A stretch of 25,108 bases of DNA. Source: an uncultured Bacteroidales bacterium (GTDB lineage: Bacteria; Bacteroidota; Bacteroidia; Bacteroidales; UBA932). Each line of letters starts with the position of its first letter. The first letter of the stretch is position 1. Below, in pieces: positions 7,275-15,673 of this stretch. The stretch lies in the NCBI GenBank assembly GCA_946415795.1, contig CAMKTW010000004.1:1-25108 (forward strand), given 5' to 3'. The notes below the pieces were generated by a model, which was not told the DNA's origin, searched no databases, and saw only the letters and a list, made by a program, of their open reading frames with translations. The translations under genes and the position numbers were made by a program.

Positions 7275-9119
7275 ATGTCCACATTCAGGAGAATACTCTC
7301 GTATGCCAGACCCTACGGCCGCTACTGGCCGGGCTATCTGGTGCTGTCGGTTTTTTCTGTAGTATTCGGCATCGCCAATTACGCGCTCATCGGGCCGGTG
7401 CTGGGGGTTCTGTTTGAGCCGTCAACCGTCACCACAGTAACGGTCAGGCCGGAGTTCTCCCTCTCCGTGAAGTATTTTGAGCAGATGTTCCAGTATCTGC
7501 TCGGGACCACTATCGCAGAGAGCGGCGTGATGCGTGGGCTATTGTTTGTATCGCTGGCGCTCATCGCCGCCTCTTTCCTCTCCAATCTGTGCCGCTACCT
7601 TTCGCAGAGGATCCTGGTGAGCATGAAGACGCGGATGATGATGAACATCCGGCGCGACCTCTTTGTAAAAATCAGTTCGCTCAACGTCGGCTATTTCAGC
7701 GACAAGCGCAAAGGGGACATTCTGTCCAGCATCTCCAACGACGTTAACGAGGTGCAGAATACCGTGGCCAGCAGTTTCCACATTATATTCCGCGAGCCGC
7801 TGCTGGTTATAGGCTTTATGGCGATGCTGTTTTACATGTCGCCCCGGCTCACCCTGGTATCGCTGGTGGCCATACCGCTGTCGGCTTTGGTAATCAGCCG
7901 GATAACCCATAACCTGAGGCGTGAGGCAACCATCACCCAGACCCTTATGGGCCAGATAACGAGCCGCTTTGAAGAGGCAATATCCGGCTCGCGCATAATC
8001 AAGGCCTTCAGTGCGGAGAGGTATGTGGAGCAGCAGTTTGGGAAGGATAACATAAGGCACAAGCAGGTGAGCCAGGCAATTGCCAACCGGCAGGAACTGG
8101 CGTCGCCGACATCAGAATTCCTGGGCATTACCGTGGCGGTGATGGTGCTCTTTTACGGCGGCTGGCTCAACCTCCGCGGCCAGCTGGGTATGAGCTGGCC
8201 CGCTTTTGTGGTCTATATCGGCTTCTACTGGAGGGTTCTCGAGCCCACCAAGGCCATCGCGGCCGCGTACGCCTCCATCCGAAAGGGGCTGGTTTCTGGA
8301 AACCGCATTTTTGCCATTCTGGATGCCGGGAACGGTATCAGGGAAGATGAGAATCCCCTTCCGCTGGAAAATTTCTGCGACAAGATAGAGTTCGATGACG
8401 TATCCTTTGACTATGGCGACGGTGCTGTGCTCAAACACATCAGCTTCACCATCCCCAAGGGCAAGACGGTGGCTGTCGTGGGCCCTTCAGGGGCTGGCAA
8501 ATCTACCCTGGCCGACCTGCTGGCCCGCTTCTGGGATGTGACTGAGGGCTCCATCCGCATAGACGGGGTGGACATCCGCCGCTACCGCATCGGAGACCTG
8601 ATGCGCCAGTTTGGAGTGGTTACCCAGGAGGCTATCCTCTTCAACGATACTGTATATAACAACATATCCTTTGGCCTGGATGGCGTGGATGAGGACGCAG
8701 TAGTGGCCGCTGCCAGAGTGGCCAACGCCGACGAATTCATTTCCGCTATGCCGGAGGGATACCAGACAAACATAGGTGACCGCGGCCAGCGTCTTTCCGG
8801 CGGTCAGCGGCAGCGCATCTCCATTGCGAGGGCGGTGCTCAAGAATCCTCCGGTGCTGATTCTGGACGAGGCCACGAGTGCCCTTGACACAGAGAGCGAG
8901 CGGCTGGTGCAGGATGCCCTGATGCGCCTGATGCAGAACCGCACCTCGCTGGTGATAGCCCACCGGCTCTCCACGATACAGCACGCCGACGAGATAATCG
9001 TGCTGCAGAACGGCGGGATTGTTGAAAAGGGTACCCACAGGGACCTTATGGCATCGGGTGGCCTGTACTCCCACCTTTGTTCCCTGCAATCGGTAGAACC
9101 GTTTAATGACTCTCTCTAA
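7275..9119 (+). CDS. ABC exporter, fused permease-ATPase (MsbA-like)
   Basis: The 614-residue half-transporter has an N-terminal membrane domain with about six hydrophobic segments (roughly 20-335) and a C-terminal ATPase. ATPase motifs: Walker A GPSGAGKST at 403-411, Q-loop VVTQEAILFND near 448-458, signature LSGGQRQR at 507-514, Walker B VLILDEATSALD at 527-538, and the H-loop IAHRLST near 563. The family works as homodimers exporting lipids, lipid A core or drugs across the inner membrane. In Bacteroidales this type is usually annotated MsbA-like, but substrate cannot be told from sequence. The ATG at 7275 gives a natural start (MSTFRRILSYARPYGRYW). Only six bases separate it from the acyl-ligase gene, so the two are probably cotranscribed, which loosely suggests a lipid link. 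Confidence 0.93.
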   Translation: MSTFRRILSYARPYGRYWPGYLVLSVFSVVFGIANYALIGPVLGVLFEPSTVTTVTVRPEFSLSVKYFEQMFQYLLGTTIAESGVMRGLLFVSLALIAASFLSNLCRYLSQRILVSMKTRMMMNIRRDLFVKISSLNVGYFSDKRKGDILSSISNDVNEVQNTVASSFHIIFREPLLVIGFMAMLFYMSPRLTLVSLVAIPLSALVISRITHNLRREATITQTLMGQITSRFEEAISGSRIIKAFSAERYVEQQFGKDNIRHKQVSQAIANRQELASPTSEFLGITVAVMVLFYGGWLNLRGQLGMSWPAFVVYIGFYWRVLEPTKAIAAAYASIRKGLVSGNRIFAILDAGNGIREDENPLPLENFCDKIEFDDVSFDYGDGAVLKHISFTIPKGKTVAVVGPSGAGKSTLADLLARFWDVTEGSIRIDGVDIRRYRIGDLMRQFGVVTQEAILFNDTVYNNISFGLDGVDEDAVVAAARVANADEFISAMPEGYQTNIGDRGQRLSGGQRQRISIARAVLKNPPVLILDEATSALDTESERLVQDALMRLMQNRTSLVIAHRLSTIQHADEIIVLQNGGIVEKGTHRDLMASGGLYSHLCSLQSVEPFNDSL

Positions 9120-9125
9120 GAAGCA

Positions 9126-10766
9126 ATGGAACCCAGATCGCTTAATAAAATGCTCGAAACGAGTATCCGTAACAACTGGGAGCGTCCGGCGCTCTCCAAT
9201 TGCGGCGGAGAAACGCTCCTTTATAAGGATGTCGCAAGATATATCGTCACACTTCAGCGCTTTTTTGAGAGTGCAGGCACAGGCCGCGGCGACAAAGTTG
9301 CCATCTGTTCCCGCAACCAGGCGCGATGGGGGGTGGCTTTTATGGCAGCCCTCTCGTCCGGCGCAGTTCCGGTACCGATACTCCAGGATTTCCGGGCCGC
9401 CAGCATCCATTACCTTGTGAATCATTGTGACGCCAGGATCCTGTTTGCCGGAGCCTCCATACTGGAAACGCTCAATCCTAAGGTGATGCCAAACTTGAAG
9501 GCAATCGTCAGGATGGAAGATTTTGCCGTGGTTTACGCCCCGGATGAGCATCTCAAGGAGTCGCTTGCAGAAGATATGGGGGGCAATCCGGCCGTGTCCG
9601 GCCCCGCTGACCTTGATTTTTACATAGATTCTCCCGACGATCTGGCAATAATAAACTATACATCGGGTACCAGCGGCTTTGCCAAGGGGGTTATGCTGCC
9701 CTACCGCTCGCTGGTAAAGAACGTGGAACTTATGGAGCAGACCGCTCCCGGGTTGGACTGTTACTCTAACGTGGTTTCAATGCTCCCGACGGCCCATATG
9801 TATGGCCTGATGATGGACCTGATATTTGAAATGACAGTCGGGGCCCACGTCCATTTTCTGATGCGGCCCCCCAGTCCGATGGTAATACGGGAGACCTTTT
9901 CCACCATCCGCCCGGATATTGTGATGTCGGTTCCGCTGGTGATCGAGAAGATAGTACGCCGTGTGATCCAGACTCTTGACTGTCAGCTTGATACCGGCAG
10001 CCTCACCCCTGAAGTGCGCAGGCAGGCGTGTGAGATGCTTACAGAAACTTTCGGCGGGAATTTCTCCGAGGTGGTGGTGGGCGGAGCTCCGCTTAACCGG
10101 GAGGTTGAGGATTTCCTGAGGGCAATAGGGTTCAGATATACAGTCGGGAGCGGAATGACGGAGTGCGGACCCCTGGTGTCGCTCTCCCCCTGGGACCGGA
10201 CAAAGCCGCATACCTGCGGCAAGAGGGCGTTCTACAATGAAATCCGGATTGATTCGCCGGATCCCGTAAATGTTCCGGGAGAGGTATATATCCGCGGAGG
10301 AAACCTATTCCTGGGCTATTATAAGATGCCCCGTGAGACTGCTGAGGTTTTCAGCGGCGGGGGATGGTTCCGCACCGGTGATATCGGTACCCTTGACGAG
10401 GAGGGGTTCCTCTCTCTCAAAGGGCGTTGCAAGAGTATGATTCTCACAGCTGCCGGGCAGAACATATATCCGGAAGAGATAGAGAGCAGCATAAACAATC
10501 TTCCCTACGTCCAGGAGTCGCTGGTGGTCTCCGTCAAGAACCAGCTGGTGGCGCTGATATATCCCGACCAGGAAAGGGTGGCAAGTGACGGTATGTCTGA
10601 GGCTGACGTCTATCAGACGCTTAAATCGGAGATACGCGCCCTTAACGGGGAACTTCCCGCATACTGCCCCATCTCCCGAATAGAGATCTTCCCGGAAGAG
10701 TTTGAGAAAACACCCAAAAACAGTATAAAACGCTATCTTTATGACAGAGAAACAAAAACAGTTTGA
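9126..10766 (+). CDS. AMP-forming acyl-CoA synthetase/ligase (ANL family)
   Basis: The 546-residue protein activates a carboxylate, probably a fatty acid, as an acyl-adenylate and then likely transfers it to CoA. Visible motifs are the nucleotide loop YTSGTSGFAKGVM at 178-190, the GSGMTECGP A5-type motif, the WFRTGDIGTLDEEGFLSLKGR A7/A8 region and a C-terminal KTPKNSIKRYLY at 528-539. In the last motif the canonical lysine (normally in a P-x-G-K-I-x-R pattern) is replaced by Ser533, with Lys535 two residues later; this looks like a lineage variant rather than inactivation. Substrate is not predictable; long-chain fatty acid is the usual annotation. It follows the ABC exporter by six bases and overlaps the dCMP deaminase gene by 26 bases. 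Confidence 0.9.
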   Translation: MEPRSLNKMLETSIRNNWERPALSNCGGETLLYKDVARYIVTLQRFFESAGTGRGDKVAICSRNQARWGVAFMAALSSGAVPVPILQDFRAASIHYLVNHCDARILFAGASILETLNPKVMPNLKAIVRMEDFAVVYAPDEHLKESLAEDMGGNPAVSGPADLDFYIDSPDDLAIINYTSGTSGFAKGVMLPYRSLVKNVELMEQTAPGLDCYSNVVSMLPTAHMYGLMMDLIFEMTVGAHVHFLMRPPSPMVIRETFSTIRPDIVMSVPLVIEKIVRRVIQTLDCQLDTGSLTPEVRRQACEMLTETFGGNFSEVVVGGAPLNREVEDFLRAIGFRYTVGSGMTECGPLVSLSPWDRTKPHTCGKRAFYNEIRIDSPDPVNVPGEVYIRGGNLFLGYYKMPRETAEVFSGGGWFRTGDIGTLDEEGFLSLKGRCKSMILTAAGQNIYPEEIESSINNLPYVQESLVVSVKNQLVALIYPDQERVASDGMSEADVYQTLKSEIRALNGELPAYCPISRIEIFPEEFEKTPKNSIKRYLYDRETKTV

Positions 10767-11154
10767 CCGCAGTTACCTTGATATGGCCGAGATATGGTCG
10801 CACAACTCATATTGCCAGCGCCGTCAGGTAGGGGCGCTGATTGTCAAGGACAGGATGATTATCTCTGACGGATACAACGGAACCCCGCGCGGATTTGAGA
10901 ATGTTTGCGAGGAGAACGGCGTAACCAAGCCGTATGTACTGCACGCAGAGGCAAATGCCATCACCAAGGTGGCAATGAGTCACAACAGCAGCGAGGGGGC
11001 GACCCTCTATGTTACCGACTCCCCCTGTATGGAGTGCGCAAAACTGATTATCCAGAGCGGCATAACCAGGGTGGTATATCGTCGGGAGTATCGTATTACA
11101 GAGGGCCTGGACCTTCTCCGCAAGGCCGGGATAGAGGTTTGCAAATATGAATGA
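10741..11154 (+). CDS. Deoxycytidylate (dCMP) deaminase, ComEB-like
   Basis: The 137-residue enzyme is a zinc cytidine-deaminase-fold protein converting dCMP to dUMP, the precursor of dTMP. The zinc site is clear: HAEANAI with H68 and catalytic E70, then PCMECAK with C96 and C99. The N-terminal CQRRQVGALIVKD and ISDGYNGTPRGFENVCEE are also characteristic of ComEB-type dCMP deaminases, and length is normal. Its ATG lies inside the end of the acyl ligase (26-base overlap) and its end overlaps the protease gene by eight bases, indicating translational coupling. The neighbours are not nucleotide genes, so the operon seems a growth-linked assembly rather than a pathway. Confidence 0.94.
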   Translation: MTEKQKQFDRSYLDMAEIWSHNSYCQRRQVGALIVKDRMIISDGYNGTPRGFENVCEENGVTKPYVLHAEANAITKVAMSHNSSEGATLYVTDSPCMECAKLIIQSGITRVVYRREYRITEGLDLLRKAGIEVCKYE

Positions 11155-12763
11155 GAATACTTTTTACAAAGTGATCCGCCCGCTGCTGTGGGTAATCACA
11201 ATTGCCCTTGCAGCCGGAATCGTGCTCAGGGCGCTCCCTTCGTCGTGTGACAGGAAGGTCGATGTCAACTCTGTGGATTCCGACTGGTCCAAGCTGATGC
11301 TGGTGCTGGAGAGTGTGGACGAGAATTATGTTGACGACATCGACCATAAGAAAGTAATGGAGGATATCATCCCCGATGTGATGCGTGAACTCGACCCCCA
11401 TTCCGTATATCTTCCGCCCCAGGAACTCAAGGAGGCGGAGGAGTCGCTGGCGGGCGGCTTCGAGGGAATCGGCATCCAGTTCAACGTGCCCAATGACACC
11501 ATCGTGGTGAATGCTGTCATTACCGGGGGCCCCTCAGAGAAGGCGGGGCTCAGGGTGGGCGACCGGGTGATAAAGGTAGATGAAAGGGTCGTCGCCGGGG
11601 TTGGCATGCCCCAGGACACAATGGTCTCGCTGATGCGCGGTCCCAAAGGTACAAAGGTGATAATCAGTATCCTGCGTCACGGTTCGGACGACCTGATACC
11701 GTTCACCATTACCCGCGACAAGATTCCGGTGAACAGCGTGGACGTGTCATATATGCTCAACGATACCACGGGCTATATCAAGCTCAGCAAGTTTGCCCGT
11801 ACTACATATTCCGAATTTGCCAAGGCGCTGGACAAGCTGCGCGGGCAGGGGATGAGGCGCCTGGTATTTGACCTGCGCGACAACAGCGGCGGCTATCTGG
11901 ACCAGGCGATGCTGCTGGCAAACGAGTTTCTGGAGAAGGGGCAGATGATTGTCTATATGGAGGGGAAGGCGCGTCCCCGCACCGACCTCAAGGCTGACGG
12001 CCGCGGCCGCAACCAGGATTTGGACATCGCGGTGCTCATCAATTCTGGCAGCGCCTCTGCAAGTGAGATATTTGCCGGTGCCATCCAGGACAACGACAGG
12101 GGCACCATCTACGGCGTCCGCTCGTTTGGTAAGGGACTTGTCCAGGAACCGGTGTATTTCTCTGACGGATCGGGCATAAGGCTCACGGTGGCCCGTTACT
12201 ACACCCCCTCTGGGCGATGCATACAGAAGCCCTACAGCGAAGATTATGAGCTTGAGATATACGAGCGCTATGCCAGCGGAGAGATGTTCTCTGCCGACAG
12301 CATCAAACTAGAAAACGAAACCAAGTACAAGACTGCCGGCGGCCGTACGGTTTATGGCGGCGGCGGTATCGTCCCTGATGTCTTTGTGCCTGTGGATACC
12401 GTAGGGGTGACCGATTTCTACGTGGAGTGCAACCGCCTTGGATTGCAGATAAAATATGCTTCCGAGGTGCTTGACGCCCACACTGCAGAGGTGGCGGCAT
12501 CACGCGATATGCGCACCTTTGACAGGTTTGTTGACGGCCTCGGCCTGGAGAACGGTTTCCTCCAGTTTGCCAAAAAGAACAATGTTTCCCCTAAAGAGGG
12601 GGAGTGGGAGCGCTCCAGGGAGTATATCCTCACCCAGGTCAGGGCGCTGATTGCCCGCTACACCCCTATGGGAGACGACGCGTTTTACCCGATATATCAG
12701 CAGACCGACAAACTAATACAGATTGCAGTAGAAAATGAAGCTGACGACACCGGTATCGATTGA
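11147..12763 (+). CDS. C-terminal processing peptidase, S41 family (CtpA/Tsp-like)
   Basis: The 538-residue serine protease has an N-terminal signal-anchor (about 10-30, IRPLLWVITIALAAGIVL), placing the rest in the periplasm. A PDZ domain spans about 105-185 (GGFEGIGIQF, GPSEKAGLRVGDRVIKV). The S41 core follows: the FDLRDNSGGYLDQ strand near 241-253, the GSASASEIF motif at 301-309 with probable nucleophile S304, and SFGKGLVQ with general base K329, spaced 25 residues apart as in CtpA enzymes. Family members trim or degrade envelope proteins from their C-termini. A C-terminal tail of about 180 residues (KYASEVLDAHTAEVAASRD onward) is common in Bacteroidetes homologues. It overlaps the genes on both sides by 8 and 29 bases. 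Confidence 0.94.
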   Translation: MNENTFYKVIRPLLWVITIALAAGIVLRALPSSCDRKVDVNSVDSDWSKLMLVLESVDENYVDDIDHKKVMEDIIPDVMRELDPHSVYLPPQELKEAEESLAGGFEGIGIQFNVPNDTIVVNAVITGGPSEKAGLRVGDRVIKVDERVVAGVGMPQDTMVSLMRGPKGTKVIISILRHGSDDLIPFTITRDKIPVNSVDVSYMLNDTTGYIKLSKFARTTYSEFAKALDKLRGQGMRRLVFDLRDNSGGYLDQAMLLANEFLEKGQMIVYMEGKARPRTDLKADGRGRNQDLDIAVLINSGSASASEIFAGAIQDNDRGTIYGVRSFGKGLVQEPVYFSDGSGIRLTVARYYTPSGRCIQKPYSEDYELEIYERYASGEMFSADSIKLENETKYKTAGGRTVYGGGGIVPDVFVPVDTVGVTDFYVECNRLGLQIKYASEVLDAHTAEVAASRDMRTFDRFVDGLGLENGFLQFAKKNNVSPKEGEWERSREYILTQVRALIARYTPMGDDAFYPIYQQTDKLIQIAVENEADDTGID

Positions 12764-13592
12764 GCCGCTGGAAAGGCCGCTGAGTTTTGACAGCAAATTC
12801 TTCTTTATTGGGTCATGCTTTGCCGATTCGGTAGGCGCCATTATGCAGGAGTCGGGATTCCAAGTCACGTCCAACCCCTTTGGCGTGTTGTACAATCCGG
12901 CATCTATTGCGCAGTCTTTCGGGCGGCTGGCCTCCCGCGAGCCGTTTACCGGTGAGGATGTCGTTTTTCACGAGGGTCTATACACCTCTTTCTGGCATCA
13001 CAGCCGTTTTTCGCGCCCCTCTGAAGAGGCATTCCTGGCCGACTCCAACTCTGCCCTGGCGGCTGCCGCCGATGCATTTTCTGCGGCTGACGTGTGTGTG
13101 GTAACCCTCGGCACCAGCTGGGTGTTCCGCCATAAAGAGCGGGATATGATTGTGTCCAACTGTCATAAGATTCCGGCGGCAAAGTTCTCCCGGGAGCGTC
13201 TTTCTGTCCAGCAGAGCGTAGATTACCTGGCACCCGTAATCGCCGCCAATCCCCGGAAACTCTGGATTTTCACCGTAAGCCCCATCCGCCACTTGGCCGA
13301 CGGTGCGCACGGCAATCAGATAAGCAAGGCCTCCCTGCTGCTGGCTGTGGAGCAGCTGCGCGAGAGTTTCCCAAATGTGGAGTATTTCCCCGCCTACGAG
13401 ATAATGATGGACGAACTGCGCGACTACCGCTTTTACGAGGAGAATCTGACCCATCCCAGCCATCTGGCGGTGGAGTATATCTTTGAATGCTTCTGCCAGT
13501 TTGCGATTGACCCTTCTTGCACAGATGCCATTGCCCGGAAACGGAAGGCGGCAAAGGCTTCCCGTCACCGCAAATTCCAATTTGGTAATTAA
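12735..13592 (+). CDS. GSCFA domain protein (SGNH-hydrolase-like)
   Basis: The 285-residue protein carries the name-giving motif GSCFA at 26-30 (FFIGSCFADSVG), followed by NPFGVLYNP at 48-56. Further conserved segments are TLGTSWVFR, FTVSPIRHLADG, and a C-terminal YFPAYEIMMDELRDYRFY then HPSHLAVEYI. GSCFA proteins are common in Bacteroidetes and Alphaproteobacteria, resemble SGNH/GDSL esterases in layout (Ser in block I, His near the C-terminus), and have no proven substrate. The start ATG at 12735 lies 29 bases inside the protease gene; it is supported by the family-like opening MKLTTPVSIEPL. No signal peptide is seen, so it is probably cytoplasmic. Its last codons contain the -33 box of the asnS promoter. 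Confidence 0.92.
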   Translation: MKLTTPVSIEPLERPLSFDSKFFFIGSCFADSVGAIMQESGFQVTSNPFGVLYNPASIAQSFGRLASREPFTGEDVVFHEGLYTSFWHHSRFSRPSEEAFLADSNSALAAAADAFSAADVCVVTLGTSWVFRHKERDMIVSNCHKIPAAKFSRERLSVQQSVDYLAPVIAANPRKLWIFTVSPIRHLADGAHGNQISKASLLLAVEQLRESFPNVEYFPAYEIMMDELRDYRFYEENLTHPSHLAVEYIFECFCQFAIDPSCTDAIARKRKAAKASRHRKFQFGN

Positions 13593-13612
13593 TGGCCAAA
13601 CAAGTAAATTTG
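13581..13612 (+). promoter_or_regulatory. Bacteroidetes-type promoter for asnS
   Basis: TTTG at 13581-13584, exactly 20 bases, and TAAATTTG at 13605-13612 match the Bacteroidetes consensus fully. The -33 element lies within the last codons of the GSCFA gene, and the expected transcript would have a leader of about 20 bases before the asnS ATG at 13637. Confidence 0.68.
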
Positions 13613-13636
13613 AAGTTTGTAAAATAATGAAATAAT

Positions 13637-15028
13637 ATGGAACGTAAGAAAGTAGCTCAGTTGTTGAAAGAGGCACCGGGTCAGCAGGTGCTGGCAAAGG
13701 GTTGGGTCCGCACAAAGCGCGGCAATAAGAATGTGGCGTTCATCGCCCTCAACGACGGCTCTACCATAAATAACATCCAGGTCGTGTGCGACCTGGCAAA
13801 GTTTGAAGAGGATTTGATGAAGCGCATCACAACGGGCGCCTGCCTGGCGGTGAAGGGCGATCTGGTCGCCTCTCAGGGAAGCGGTCAGGCCGTTGAGATC
13901 CAGGCTTCTGACATAGAGATTTACGGTGAGTGCGATGCCACATATCCGCTTCAGAAGAAAGGACACAGTATGGAGTTCCTGCGGGAAATCGCACACCTGC
14001 GTCCCCGCACCAACACCTTCGGTGCAGTGCTCCGCATCCGCCATAATATGGCTTTCGCAATACACAACTTCTTTAACAGTAAGGGTTTCTATTATCTCCA
14101 CACCCCGCTGATTACCGCTGCGGACGCAGAGGGTGCCGGCGCTATGTTCCAGGTAACGACCCTGGATATGGACAACCCGCCCCGCACCGAAGAGGGCAAG
14201 GTAGATTATTCCAAAGATTTCTTTGGCCGCCTCACTTCTCTCACCGTTTCCGGTCAGCTGGAGGGTGAGCTGGGCGCCACCGCGCTGGGTGAGATTTACA
14301 CCTTCGGCCCCACTTTCCGCGCAGAGAACAGCAATACTCCGCGCCACCTTGCGGAGTTCTGGATGATTGAGCCGGAGATGGCCTTCTACGACATCAAGGA
14401 CAATATGGACCTGGCGGAGGAGTTTATCAAGTATCTGGTACAGTATGCCCTGGACCACTGCCTGGACGATATCACCTTCCTTAACAATATGTTTGACAAG
14501 GAGTTGCTGGAGCGCCTGCGCGGTGTCCTTAAAGAAGATTTTGTCCGCCTGACCTATACCGAGGGTATCGAAATCCTTGAAAAGGCGGTTGCCGACGGAG
14601 TCAAGTTTGAGTATCCCGTGGGCTGGGGCATCGACCTGCAGAGCGAGCACGAGCGCTACCTGGTGGAGAAGCACTTCTGCAAGCCTGTTATCCTGACCGA
14701 CTATCCAAAAGATATCAAGGCGTTCTACATGAAGCAGAACGAGGATGGCAGAACGGTCCGCGCAATGGACGTGCTCTTCCCTAAGATTGGCGAGATTATT
14801 GGCGGCAGTGAGCGTGAGGCATCGTTTGAAAAACTCAACTCCCGTATAGACGAGCTGGGAATGAGCCACCGCACCCTGGAGTGGTATCTGGACACCCGTC
14901 GCTTTGGCAGTTGCCCTCACAGCGGCTTTGGCCTGGGATTTGAGCGCCTGCTGATGTTTGTGACCGGAATGGCCAACATCCGCGACGTGATACCTTTCCC
15001 CAGAACCCCGAACAACGCAGAATTTTAA
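13637..15028 (+). CDS. asnS: Asparaginyl-tRNA synthetase
   Basis: The 463-residue class IIb synthetase charges tRNA-Asn with asparagine. An OB-fold anticodon-binding domain occupies about 1-110 (GWVRTKRGNKNVAFIALNDGS), followed by the catalytic core: LRIRHNMAFAIHNFF, the motif 2 region FGPTFRAENSNTPRHLAEFWMIEPE, and motif 3 SGFGLGFERLLMFVTGM near the C-terminus. The AEFWMIEPE sequence is characteristic of AsnRS rather than AspRS. Length fits the family. It has its own promoter and is followed 15 bases later by the uridine kinase gene. The presence of AsnRS suggests direct charging of tRNA-Asn rather than sole reliance on transamidation. A 443-residue open frame opposite this gene is a shadow. 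Confidence 0.97.
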   Translation: MERKKVAQLLKEAPGQQVLAKGWVRTKRGNKNVAFIALNDGSTINNIQVVCDLAKFEEDLMKRITTGACLAVKGDLVASQGSGQAVEIQASDIEIYGECDATYPLQKKGHSMEFLREIAHLRPRTNTFGAVLRIRHNMAFAIHNFFNSKGFYYLHTPLITAADAEGAGAMFQVTTLDMDNPPRTEEGKVDYSKDFFGRLTSLTVSGQLEGELGATALGEIYTFGPTFRAENSNTPRHLAEFWMIEPEMAFYDIKDNMDLAEEFIKYLVQYALDHCLDDITFLNNMFDKELLERLRGVLKEDFVRLTYTEGIEILEKAVADGVKFEYPVGWGIDLQSEHERYLVEKHFCKPVILTDYPKDIKAFYMKQNEDGRTVRAMDVLFPKIGEIIGGSEREASFEKLNSRIDELGMSHRTLEWYLDTRRFGSCPHSGFGLGFERLLMFVTGMANIRDVIPFPRTPNNAEF

Positions 15029-15043
15029 ACAGTCATATCCTAT

Positions 15044-15673
15044 ATGTTAATCATCGGCATAGCAGGTGGCAGCGGCAGCGGCAAATCTACCGTGGTCCGC
15101 AGGCTTCAGGAGGTCTTCAAGGACCGCATAGTAGTAATTCCTCAGGACTCTTACTACAAAGACTTAAGCTATCTGAGCGAGGAGGAGAAGGAGGTATATA
15201 ACTTTGACCACCCCAACTCTATCGACTTTGACCTGCTCTGCCACCAGCTGGAGCAGATCAAGCACGGCCAGGCCATCGAACAGCCGGTGTATTCATATAT
15301 CACCTGCGGCCGCAGCAAGACGGAGACGGTGCACGTAGAACCCGCCGACATCATCATTGTGGAGGGTATCCTCATTTATAACTGCCAGAAGCTGCGCAGG
15401 TAGATGGACATCAAGGTGTATGTTGATGCCGACGATGACGACCGACTCTCCCGCATAATGGTCCGCGACATAGCCGAGCGAGGCAAGGACGTGAACTCCG
15501 TGATACAGCGCTACAACGACTCGGTGAAGCCGATGCACCTTCAGTTCATAGCCCCCAGCAAACGGTACGCCGATATCATAGTGCCGCAGGGCGGGCACAA
15601 CCACGTGGCTATCAATATACTGCTGGCTACGATAGAGAAAGCCTTGAACGACAAGACCTGGCTTAAGAAGTAA
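15044..15673 (+). pseudogene. udk: Uridine kinase interrupted by an in-frame amber codon
   Basis: Two collinear halves in one frame make a normal 209-residue uridine/cytidine kinase, which phosphorylates uridine to UMP in pyrimidine salvage. The first half (15044-15403, 119 residues) has Walker A GIAGGSGSGKST at 5-16, PQDSYYKD, NFDHPNSIDF, YSYITC and EGILIY. It stops at TAG (15401-15403) directly before ATG (15404), and the second half (15404-15673, 89 residues) supplies VYVDADDDDRLSRIMVRDIAERG and the MHLQFIAPSKRYADIIVPQGG segment. Homologues read straight through here, so one nonsense substitution explains it. Miessenger of two peptides by reinitiation at TAGATG is possible; sequencing error is also possible. 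TAG is a normal stop for other genes here. It overlaps the next gene by one base. Confidence 0.88.

Noticed and set aside
8487..9551. 354-codon minus-strand frame across the ABC exporter and acyl ligase junction
   Set aside because: It spans two well supported plus-strand genes and reads as low-likelihood protein.
13589..14920. 443-codon open frame on the minus strand opposite asnS
   Set aside because: Shadow of asnS; no family features and no promoter or start context of its own.
15401..15403. Reassignment of TAG as a sense codon in this genome
   Set aside because: TAG is the natural terminator of miaA, the HdeD-like gene and the beta-barrel gene in the same window, and no other conserved gene is read through TAG.
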